This document shows, in pieces, positions 1 through 5,269 of a DNA stretch of 6,423 bases. The first letter of the stretch is position 1; each line of letters starts with the position of its first letter. The notes beneath the pieces are model-generated. The model ran no database searches. It worked only from the letters and a program-made list of their open reading frames with translations, and had not been told where the DNA came from. The stretch comes from Armatimonadota bacterium (GTDB taxonomy: Bacteria; Armatimonadota; Armatimonadia; Armatimonadales; Armatimonadaceae), in contig JACMMA010000430.1 in NCBI GenBank assembly GCA_014379275.1, positions 1 to 6,423 of the forward strand, read 5' to 3'. Position numbers and translations under genes: made by a program.

Positions 1-350
1 GGTTGCGAGCCGAGGCGCCTATGGCCTCGTAAAAATGGGCAAAAAAACAAATGCGAAGAACAACAACTTTGCTACCGCACGTAACATCGCTCCGGCGACT
101 TACGCGTATGCCGCTTAATTAATAGTTAAGTGAGCCAGCCGTGCCCCGTACTGGCGGAATGGACGGGACTCGGTTAAATAACATCCGCTACTGTGTCGCA
201 ATGTGTGTAGCGACAACGGGAAACTAACACGCTTACCGCGCCTGTAGCCTGCCGACGGGCGACAACGCGGGACATTTAAATCGTCTGCTACGCTCGTAGA
301 TGCTTGTGCTAGGTATGTTTCGGACCAGGGTTCGAGTCCCTGCGCCTCCA
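1..350 (+). ncRNA. ssrA: tmRNA (transfer-messenger RNA), 5' end cut by the window edge
   Basis: tmRNA rescues stalled ribosomes by acting first as an alanine-tRNA and then as a short mRNA that adds a degradation tag. Positions 1-35 align closely with the E. coli tmRNA segment that starts near its nucleotide 40 (shared GGCCTCGTAAAAA block), so roughly 40 nt of the 5' end are missing. Pseudoknot 1 is visible: stem CGAGGC 11-16 with GCCTCG 24-29, and loop GCCTA 17-21 with TGGGC 36-40. A tag reading frame follows at 53-118. A second pseudoknot can be traced: 134-138 with 151-155, and 145-149 with 163-167. The tRNA-like 3' end has the conserved TTTCGGAC (318-325), a T arm CAGGG 326-330 / TTCGAGT loop 331-337 / CCCTG 338-342, the acceptor strand CGCCTCC 343-349 and discriminator A350. 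The next bases are CTG, so CCA is not encoded. The 5' acceptor strand lies outside the window. Identification is firm; exact ends come from structure. Confidence 0.96.
53..118 (+). other. tmRNA proteolysis-tag reading frame (21-residue tag plus TAA)
   Basis: The encoded tag begins AKNNNF and ends IAPATYAYAA, followed by TAA at 116-118 in the AT-rich run TAATTAATAGTTAA. The resume codon is placed at GCG 53-55 (alanine) because it sits 12 nt after the end of pseudoknot 1, against 11 nt in E. coli. It also keeps the conserved A four bases upstream. The in-frame GGC at 38-40 is excluded because it is part of the pseudoknot 1 stem. The tag is long, asparagine-rich at its start, and ends in Ala-Ala as expected for ClpXP-type recognition. 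The residue before the final pair is Tyr rather than the common Leu or Val. The reading frame is seen directly; the resume position is inferred by structural alignment. Confidence 0.88.
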
Positions 351-384
351 CTGCGGCGGCTACGCCGCTAAAAAACTCGGAGAG

Positions 385-417
385 AACGCCCCGCCCCTCA
401 AAAGGCGGGGCGTTTTT
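385..417 (+). terminator. Rho-independent terminator of ssrA
   Basis: An 11-bp perfect stem pairs AACGCCCCGCC (385-395) with GGCGGGGCGTT (404-414) around an 8-nt loop, and a run of five T (413-417) closes it. It lies 35 nt after the tmRNA 3' end and before the next promoter, so it should end the ssrA transcript. A smaller hairpin (353-358 with 363-368) sits between the tmRNA end and this terminator. It lacks a T-tract and may mark the trailer removed in processing. Confidence 0.93.
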
Positions 418-475
418 GCGTTCCGTGGTGAGGGTTCGCTCCACCCCTCTCCAACACGGGCTTGCTTGGCTACGA

Positions 476-481
476 TATAAT
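476..481 (+). promoter_or_regulatory. -10 promoter element (TATAAT) of the GT2 gene
   Basis: A perfect TATAAT lies 24 nt before the ATG at 506. No convincing -35 box is seen at a 16-18 nt spacing (the bases there read about AACACG), so the promoter may rely on the -10 box or an alternative sigma contact. Initiation about 7 nt downstream would start the transcript near 486-490, leaving a leader of under 20 nt with no Shine-Dalgarno. The context GATATAATTCGC resembles GATACAATTCCC before the Nudix gene. Confidence 0.6.
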
Positions 482-505
482 TCGCATGGATTTCGCTGCG
501 TAACC

Positions 506-1447
506 ATGCCTACTCACCCCCCGCGTGTCAGTGTCATCATTCCGACGTACAAGCGCGCCGGTCTCGTCCTGTCCGCTGTTCGGAGCGTTCTGGATCAGTC
601 TGCCCCGCCCTATGAGATCGTCGTCGTCAATGACGGTTCCCCGGACGATACCCACGAACGTTTGAAGCCACTCGCGGACGCCGGGAGTATCCGTTATTTC
701 TCGCAGGAGAACGCCGGACAGTCGACCGCGCGGAATCGAGGTTTCGCGGTTTCCTCCGGGGAGTATGTCGCGTTCCTCGATGATGACGATCTGTTCGCGT
801 CCGGTAAATTGGCGTGGCAGGTCGAGGCACTTCGTTCGGACCCGAACGCCGCTCTGGTATACGGAAGTTTGCGCGGCATCAGCGGTGCGGGTGTCCCTCT
901 CCCTGATAAGAACAAGCGGGGCAAGAACAACTGGTGGATCGAGGATGGCGTGAGTGGAGACGTGTGGGGGGCGCTCGCCCGAAAAAATCGGATCATTTCG
1001 CCCGGTCAATGCCTGATACGTCGTGACGCACTCCTTTCGTTGGGGGATGATCCGCTCGACAGCAGTCTGTGGGGATGTGAGGACCATGACCTCTATCTTC
1101 GGCTGTCGGCACGGTACGCTTTCCGATTTGAGCAACGCCCCGCCCTGTACTACCGGTTACACGACACGAACGTCTCGCGGGACCAGCCACGACTCACGCA
1201 GAACACCTGCCGGATGTGCGAAAAACTGCTCGCGCAAGAGACCGATCCCGGACGCCGTGAGTTACTCCGGCGGCTCCTGCGGAGTAGCCGCGATAGTTTT
1301 GCGTTCCAAACGCTCCGAGCGGTGCGTCGGCATGCCTCCCCTCGCCCGACGCCCGAGATGATAATCGAAGCATGGAGATATATCCGCCCCCGCGTCCTGT
1401 TCCGCCTGCTGAAAGCCACCCTGTTTGAGAGAACCAGTGCGACGTAA
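506..1447 (+). CDS. Glycosyltransferase family 2 (GT-A fold) protein
   Basis: This is a 313-residue cytosolic glycosyltransferase that would move a sugar from a nucleotide-sugar to a surface-glycan acceptor; donor and acceptor cannot be read from sequence. The GT-A fold is clear: VSVIIPTYKR at residues 8-17, VVNDGSPDDT 40-49 with the nucleotide-binding Asp43, NAGQSTARNRG 69-79, and the metal-binding DDDD 92-95 in place of DXD. The GCEDHDLYLRL block at 190-200 supplies the likely catalytic acid pair Glu192/Asp193, and His219 follows in YYRLHDTN. The C-terminal ~90 residues are Arg-rich and helical-looking and may contact the membrane or acceptor. No signal peptide or membrane helix is seen. 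The start is ATG 506: the open frame runs back to 416 but that part overlaps the ssrA terminator and promoter. There is no Shine-Dalgarno. It stands alone between ssrA and the Nudix gene and is not in the opposite-strand glycan operon. Confidence 0.92.
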   Translation: MPTHPPRVSVIIPTYKRAGLVLSAVRSVLDQSAPPYEIVVVNDGSPDDTHERLKPLADAGSIRYFSQENAGQSTARNRGFAVSSGEYVAFLDDDDLFASGKLAWQVEALRSDPNAALVYGSLRGISGAGVPLPDKNKRGKNNWWIEDGVSGDVWGALARKNRIISPGQCLIRRDALLSLGDDPLDSSLWGCEDHDLYLRLSARYAFRFEQRPALYYRLHDTNVSRDQPRLTQNTCRMCEKLLAQETDPGRRELLRRLLRSSRDSFAFQTLRAVRRHASPRPTPEMIIEAWRYIRPRVLFRLLKATLFERTSAT

Positions 1448-1508
1448 AAGTCTCCGCGATTCACCTGCCTCAAACCAAACGGACACGCGCAAGTGCCCTG
1501 TTCTCTGA

Positions 1509-1514
1509 TACAAT
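1509..1514 (+). promoter_or_regulatory. -10 promoter element (TACAAT) of the Nudix gene, probably leaderless
   Basis: TACAAT (5 of 6 consensus) ends only 9 nt before the ATG at 1524. Initiation at the usual distance would fall at about 1521-1524, giving a transcript that starts at or next to the start codon. No Shine-Dalgarno is present in CCCGCGCC before the ATG, which fits leaderless translation. No good -35 box is seen. The surrounding GATACAATTCCC resembles the -10 region of the preceding gene. Confidence 0.5.
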
Positions 1515-1523
1515 TCCCGCGCC

Positions 1524-2030
1524 ATGAATGACTCTCCGATCCCCGAACGTCTGTCCACTCGCCTCCTGATCGTGGAACCCGAGCGTCAGGCGATCCTTCT
1601 TCTGCGCGTCAACGACCCGCACCTTTCCGCGCGGTTCGGCGATACCCGCGCCTGTTGGGTGACGCCCGGGGGCGGCGTTGAGCCCGGCGAATCGTTCGAC
1701 CAAACCGCCGTGCGCGAACTGTGGGAAGAGACCGGGCTTGTCGCGGGACGGGACGCCCTTATCGGCGGCATCGTACGCGATTGCCGCCGCGTGATCCCAT
1801 GGGGAAATCCGGCGACGCCGACGCAGATGCTTTCCGTCGAACGCTACTTCGCGGTGCGACTCCTCTGCGACCCGTCCAACGTCTGCGACACGAACCTCGT
1901 CGAAAACGAACCCGAGGTCATATGCGACTACCGGTGGTGGACGGAGGCCGACATACGAAGCGCCATGAACGCCGAAACGGACGCATTTTTCCCAGACGAC
2001 CTGCCTGACTATTTCACAGCGATCGTTTGA
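1524..2030 (+). CDS. Nudix hydrolase
   Basis: This is a 168-residue Nudix-family hydrolase, expected to cleave a nucleoside diphosphate linked to another moiety using Mg2+. A complete Nudix box G-x5-E-x7-REU-x-EE-x-G-U is present: Gly50, Glu56, Arg64-Glu65-Leu66, Glu68-Glu69, Gly71-Leu72, so the catalytic helix is intact. The N-terminal strand STRLLIVEPERQAILLLRV (11-29) and the WVTPGGGVEPGE entry are standard. RWWTEADI at 137-144 is the usual late strand and helix. The substrate is not identifiable; the length suits a general (d)NTP or nucleotide-sugar pyrophosphatase as well as an MutT-like role. It is cytosolic, with no signal or membrane segment. It lies 76 nt after the GT2 gene with its own -10 box and ends 76 nt from the convergent membrane-protein gene. 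Activity on nucleotide-sugars would fit the setting but is only a guess. Confidence 0.93.
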   Translation: MNDSPIPERLSTRLLIVEPERQAILLLRVNDPHLSARFGDTRACWVTPGGGVEPGESFDQTAVRELWEETGLVAGRDALIGGIVRDCRRVIPWGNPATPTQMLSVERYFAVRLLCDPSNVCDTNLVENEPEVICDYRWWTEADIRSAMNAETDAFFPDDLPDYFTAIV

Positions 2031-2106
2031 TTGTGTTGTTGCGCGATGCGGGCCTCCACAACCCGCGCAGGTAGTACGCGAGCTTCCCCCACAGCATCCC
2101 ATGAGG

Positions 2107-2772
2107 CTAGATACTCACGGCGCGGGTTGTGTCTTCGTCCATCCAACGAGAAGGATTTGTCCGCAGGCGGATAGCGAGCAGGGCGAACGCGACCAGGCAC
2201 CATTCGAAGACGGTTTCCAGCAATTCCTCGGCAAACTCGCGTCCGTCGCCAATAGGCAGAGATACGCCTCGCTCTGCCAGACTGCTGAGAACGTAGAAGC
2301 TGACAAGAAGAACACTCAGACGCAGAAGATAATTCAGGTCGGACGCGCAAAGCATGTAAAGTACCGTCTTGCGCGAGAACCAGAGTCGTATCGATACCAA
2401 AGCCCAGAGCGCCGTAAGCCAGAAGACGCGACCGGGACCCAGTATCCACGTGATCATCGACGGCCAGCCCAACTCCCTCACGTCCAGTTCGCGCAGAAAT
2501 AGGCTGAGGTATAGCACCATGAGCACCTGGTAAAAGGAGTGCAGAGGCGTCGGGGAACGCAGGCGTAGCCCAAACAGGTTCGCACCAACAAACAGCAGGG
2601 CAAGCTGTAGACACTCTATCGGGCCATTTTCTTCAAATAAGGGGATGTCGGCAGCGTAGAGAGGACCACCGATAGCAAGCAGTGACCCGAACAAGAAGAG
2701 ACAGAACCAGGCCGCAAACCGAACCAATGCTCTGTCCGAACGATCTGCGTCGCCCCCGCGACGTTTAAACAT
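2107..2772 (-). CDS. Multi-pass inner-membrane protein of unknown function
   Basis: I do not recognise a named family. The 221-residue product has a basic N-terminus (MFKRR) and about six hydrophobic segments: near residues 18-38, 52-68, 79-94, 112-130, 136-163 (possibly with a break) and 184-202, ending in a polar C-terminal tail. Acidic groups sit at membrane edges: FEENGPIE (46-53) before helix 2, RELD (94-97) after helix 3, and AEELLE (181-186) entering the last helix. They recall uncharacterised membrane proteins found in many diderms, but this is memory of a pattern and not a match. The start is ATG 2772; there is no Shine-Dalgarno and the upstream 30 bases are AT-rich, so translation may be leaderless or nearly so. 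The stop is TAG at 2107-2109. Opposite-strand and other-frame ORFs here are Arg/Pro-rich and rejected. It follows the glycosyltransferase operon on the same strand, separated by 236 nt with a probable terminator, so a role with that operon is possible but unproven. Confidence 0.82.
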   Translation of the reverse strand: MFKRRGGDADRSDRALVRFAAWFCLFLFGSLLAIGGPLYAADIPLFEENGPIECLQLALLFVGANLFGLRLRSPTPLHSFYQVLMVLYLSLFLRELDVRELGWPSMITWILGPGRVFWLTALWALVSIRLWFSRKTVLYMLCASDLNYLLRLSVLLVSFYVLSSLAERGVSLPIGDGREFAEELLETVFEWCLVAFALLAIRLRTNPSRWMDEDTTRAVSI

Positions 2773-2802
2773 AGTAGTTGTACATAAAAATGAATAGACA
2801 AA

Positions 2803-2834
2803 TTCCGTGAATCGTCCCCGGACGATTCACGGAA
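2803..2834 (-). terminator. Long perfect hairpin, probable terminator of the glycosyltransferase operon
   Basis: A 15-bp perfect inverted repeat pairs 2803-2817 with 2820-2834 around two bases (in practice a 3-4 nt loop). Read on the - strand, the stem is followed by TTTGTCTATTC and then TTTTT, a loose T-tract that suits an intrinsic terminator. It lies about 175 nt after the GT9 stop and about 30 nt upstream of the membrane-protein start, so it would separate the two transcription units. An operator or regulatory hairpin in the membrane-protein leader is an alternative, since a near-palindrome this long can also bind a dimeric regulator. Confidence 0.5.
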
Positions 2835-2964
2835 GATTATTCACCAGGAAAGACCGTCGCCTTTGAAAAATCGATCGGACACAACCGCCGTTGCGAAGAG
2901 TTCCCGACTCGAAGTGCGCACGAGACGCATTCGCGACGCATTTCGTCTGGTACACAGCATCGCG

Positions 2965-2995
2965 GGCGACATCGAGATTGCATCCCGATGTCGCC
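2965..2995 (-). repeat. 10-bp inverted repeat just after the GT9 stop codon
   Basis: GGCGACATCG (2965-2974) pairs perfectly with CGATGTCGCC (2986-2995) around an 11-nt loop. On the - strand it begins 13 nt after the GT9 stop at 3009. No T-tract follows, so it is more likely an mRNA 3'-end stabilising or pausing hairpin than a standard intrinsic terminator. Role is inferred from position only. Confidence 0.5.
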
Positions 2996-3008
2996 GAGTA
3001 TCAACAAT

Positions 3009-4214
3009 TCAGCGTATCGCGGCACCTCGGACACCGCTTTCCAGAAGACGCAAGGCGGCGTCCGTCACCTCTTCCACTGTCAGCAGGTTCATGCAAAGCA
3101 GAAATTTGTCGCCGGTATTCGCGCACCTTTTCTGATCACCGGGACCGCATGGCACCGGATGGAGAAGGACGGTGCCATGCCCGGCGAGCGGGCCGTACCA
3201 TGCAGGCGATGTCGCCCCGAAAAGAGCGACATACGGTGTCCCGAGTGCGACCGCGGCGTGCATCGGCCCCGTGTCTCCGCAAACGACCAATGCCGCATCA
3301 TCGATCAGCGCGGCGGACGCCCGAAAGCACAACTGCCCGGCGGCAATAATCGGGGGGACTTCGAACCGTTCGGCGAGCGCACGAACACTTTCTCCCTCCT
3401 TCGGGCTTCCCGACAGCACGACGCGATGCCCCCGGCGCGCCAGCGTATCGCCGAGCGCGACGAAACCGTCCCCCGGCCAGCATTTTGTGTACCACGACGT
3501 CATGGGGACCAGCAACACGAACGGCTCGTTCTCGCCGAGACCGCTCTCTGCTTTGAATCGGTCGGCGGCGGCGCGATCATCCTTCGTATAGCCCAGAGTG
3601 ATCCGTTTATCATCCGGTTTTTGAATGCCCAGTGCGTCCAGGCAAAGCAAATATTGATCGATCCGATGTTCGGGCAGATTCGGGAATGCGTACGAAAAAT
3701 CGTAGAACCGAGTATATCTCCTGGTTTTTCGGTCGCCGAAAAAGCGGCGAAAAGTGTCGAAGACGCCGATCTTAACGCTCGCGCCCGATCCCAGGGCGAG
3801 CGACGGCCATTCGTCCGCCTGGAGCGATATGAATATGTCATAGTCGCGGCACCGAAGCTCCCTGCGGAAAGCCAGCATCGCCCTGAACCAGGATAGCCAG
3901 GCGAAAGTGCGCACCTTGCGCTTCCAGTACATGCCTTCCCACAGAAGGATTTCATCGACATAGGGGCTGGCTTCTATCGCCTGTAGCGCAGTGGAATGGG
4001 CGAGCCACGTGATGTGCGCGTCGGGGTACCGGTCGCGCAGGGCGGGCAGAATCGCGCTACCCATCATGATGTCGCCGAGCGCACCCGGTAACACGATCAG
4101 GATGCGGTGCGACGCCTGTTCGCGGGAAACGGGACAGCGGCGAACAGAAAGATTGACGGGCGTGTGCGGCGTGACGAAGCGGGGCGGATCCAACCGCGTC
4201 TTAGGCGGCTTCAC
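3009..4214 (-). CDS. Glycosyltransferase family 9 (heptosyltransferase family) protein
   Basis: This is a 401-residue GT-B-fold enzyme of the family that transfers heptose from ADP-heptose to LPS inner core, acting at the cytoplasmic face of the inner membrane. Family signatures are complete: RILIVLPGALGD at 37-48 (acceptor-side loop), MTSWYTKCWP 238-247, VVLSGSPKE 265-273, CGDTGPMHAAVALGTP 312-327 with the nucleotide-sugar-binding Asp-Thr-Gly, and the C-terminal CMNLLTVEEVTDAALRLL. Which heptosyltransferase it is (WaaC, WaaF or WaaQ-like), or whether it uses another donor, cannot be told. The start is taken as GTG 4214, which overlaps the upstream stop as GTGA; the Shine-Dalgarno is weak (GGGT). 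This gives about 36 polar residues before the usual N-terminal strand, longer than typical. The only other standard start before the first strand is TTG 4193. It is the last gene of the operon; TGA stop at 3011-3009. Confidence 0.92.
   Translation of the reverse strand: MKPPKTRLDPPRFVTPHTPVNLSVRRCPVSREQASHRILIVLPGALGDIMMGSAILPALRDRYPDAHITWLAHSTALQAIEASPYVDEILLWEGMYWKRKVRTFAWLSWFRAMLAFRRELRCRDYDIFISLQADEWPSLALGSGASVKIGVFDTFRRFFGDRKTRRYTRFYDFSYAFPNLPEHRIDQYLLCLDALGIQKPDDKRITLGYTKDDRAAADRFKAESGLGENEPFVLLVPMTSWYTKCWPGDGFVALGDTLARRGHRVVLSGSPKEGESVRALAERFEVPPIIAAGQLCFRASAALIDDAALVVCGDTGPMHAAVALGTPYVALFGATSPAWYGPLAGHGTVLLHPVPCGPGDQKRCANTGDKFLLCMNLLTVEEVTDAALRLLESGVRGAAIR
3147..3180. repeat. 11-bp perfect inverted repeat inside the GT9 gene
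   Basis: GCATGGCACCG (3147-3157) pairs with CGGTGCCATGC (3170-3180) around a 12-nt loop. It lies within the last ~60 codons of the GT9 coding sequence, over residues around HGTVLLHPVPCG (346-357). Both arms are fully coding, so codon choice alone may account for it, though a perfect match of this length at close range is uncommon by chance. No function is assigned. Confidence 0.4.
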
Positions 4215-5269
4215 GAGGTGTTACCCATTGCGGGGCTTCTCCCGGCGGCGTTTTCCACCGCCTCAGGAGTATACAGGAACGGTTCGCCGCCGTCGTCGGA
4301 ACCGTCACCCCGCACGATTGCTTCCACAATCCGCAAGTAGCGCGGTCCGATGACCCGCCAGTCGAAAGTGCGTTCGCAGTAGGCACGGATCGCGGCGCGG
4401 TGTTGCGCGTTCTCGGCGATTGCCTCCTTCAGCGCGGCGATAATTTCTTCCGGATCATCCCGGTCAACCACGTGGATCCACGGCAGGCTAGTATCCAAGT
4501 TATGCGCGGCTTCGGCGGACACGACCAGCGATAAGCCCGCCGCCAACGCCTCGATGATGACAACGGCGTGTGCCTCGCCGTCGCTGATCAGAATCATCAC
4601 GGCGTAGTCGGTCAGGTTGTTTCGGACCTGCTCCCGGTCCCACAGCCCCCGATAAACGACGTTCTTGCCATTGCCCAGAAAGTCCGGCTCGTTCGTGGGG
4701 CCGTAAAGGTCTAAATGGATTGACTCCTCGCTACGTAGCAGGTCCGACAGAAACCGCTGTTTTTTACGCGGATAAACGCGACCCAATACAATCGCCTGTT
4801 TCGGGGCGGGGGCGGGGTTGAACGCCACCTCTTCCGTATAAATAGCGTTCGGTAAAACCCAGACTTTGCCGGTGTAACCGTTGTCGTAAGCGAACTGGCG
4901 CATCTCCGCGCTGAGGGCGATGTGGTACGGAACCTTGAGCGTACTGAAATACGTCGCCGGATACTTTTTGTGCCAGAGGTGTCGAAAAATCGTGTACGCG
5001 AAGTGGGACGTCAGGGCGAGGCGGAACTTGAATATCTGTTGTATGGGTGCCCATAGTTTGCACCGACCGTCGTCGTGAATATGCACGATGTCATACTCCC
5101 ACGGTCGCGCCGCGAGCACGTTCCAGATACGCCCCTTCTGGTTATGGATCGTGACGGAATGTCCGCGCTCGGTCAGGAATGCCTTCTGCCGCCAGATGAT
5201 GTTGCCGACGCTGTCCCACGGCTCGGGCGGCAGGGGGTTGCCCCCGTGAAAGACTAACAGGATTTTCAA
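4211..5269 (-). CDS. Glycosyltransferase family 4 (GT-B fold) protein
   Basis: This is a 352-residue retaining glycosyltransferase expected to act in the cytoplasm on a lipid-linked or core-oligosaccharide acceptor. It shows the GT-B layout: N-terminal strand KILLVFHGG (2-10), DIVHIHDDG (60-68), the interdomain VLPNAIYTEEV (138-148), LGRVYPRKK opening the donor domain (162-170), YRGLWDREQV (206-215), and an intact E-x7-E donor motif with Glu232 and Glu240 in GEAHAVVIIEALAAG. Donor sugar is unknown. The frame is open back to 5428, but the start is TTG 5269: it has a good Shine-Dalgarno (GGGAG, 7 nt away), overlaps the preceding stop as TTGA, and puts the first strand at the N-terminus. After the last helix (about residue 320) comes a ~32-residue Gly/Asp-rich tail that looks disordered. 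It overlaps the GT9 start by 4 nt. Sugar and acceptor are unassigned; the family call is firm. Confidence 0.92.
   Translation of the reverse strand: MKILLVFHGGNPLPPEPWDSVGNIIWRQKAFLTERGHSVTIHNQKGRIWNVLAARPWEYDIVHIHDDGRCKLWAPIQQIFKFRLALTSHFAYTIFRHLWHKKYPATYFSTLKVPYHIALSAEMRQFAYDNGYTGKVWVLPNAIYTEEVAFNPAPAPKQAIVLGRVYPRKKQRFLSDLLRSEESIHLDLYGPTNEPDFLGNGKNVVYRGLWDREQVRNNLTDYAVMILISDGEAHAVVIIEALAAGLSLVVSAEAAHNLDTSLPWIHVVDRDDPEEIIAALKEAIAENAQHRAAIRAYCERTFDWRVIGPRYLRIVEAIVRGDGSDDGGEPFLYTPEAVENAAGRSPAMGNTS

Noticed and set aside
38..40. GGC as the tmRNA resume codon (a 26-residue tag beginning GKKTN)
   Set aside because: These bases pair with 17-19 in pseudoknot 1, and the resume codon should lie about 11-12 nt after it.
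416..505. In-frame 30-residue N-terminal extension of the GT2 gene (alternative start at 416)
   Set aside because: It would begin inside the ssrA terminator T-tract and run through the TATAAT box; the family fold begins just after the ATG at 506.
115..507. 130-residue open frame on the - strand across ssrA and its terminator
   Set aside because: It is antisense to a clearly structured tmRNA and its terminator, and the translation has no recognisable domain.
2048..2066. GC hairpin between the convergent Nudix and membrane-protein genes as a bidirectional terminator
   Set aside because: The stem is only 5 bp and no T-tract follows on either strand.
2009..2614. 201-residue - strand frame and 133-residue + strand frame (2101-2502) over the membrane-protein gene
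   Set aside because: Both are polar, Arg/Pro/Ser-rich translations with no motif; the overlapping frame 2107-2772 gives regular hydrophobic helices and a basic N-terminus.
2837..3034. 65-residue Cys/Arg-rich frame on the - strand in the gap after GT9
   Set aside because: It overlaps the GT9 end, contains the 10-bp hairpin, has no Shine-Dalgarno or known motif, and looks like non-coding composition.
2988..3896. 302-residue + strand frame opposite GT9
   Set aside because: It is an antisense shadow of a gene with complete GT9 motifs, with no domain of its own.
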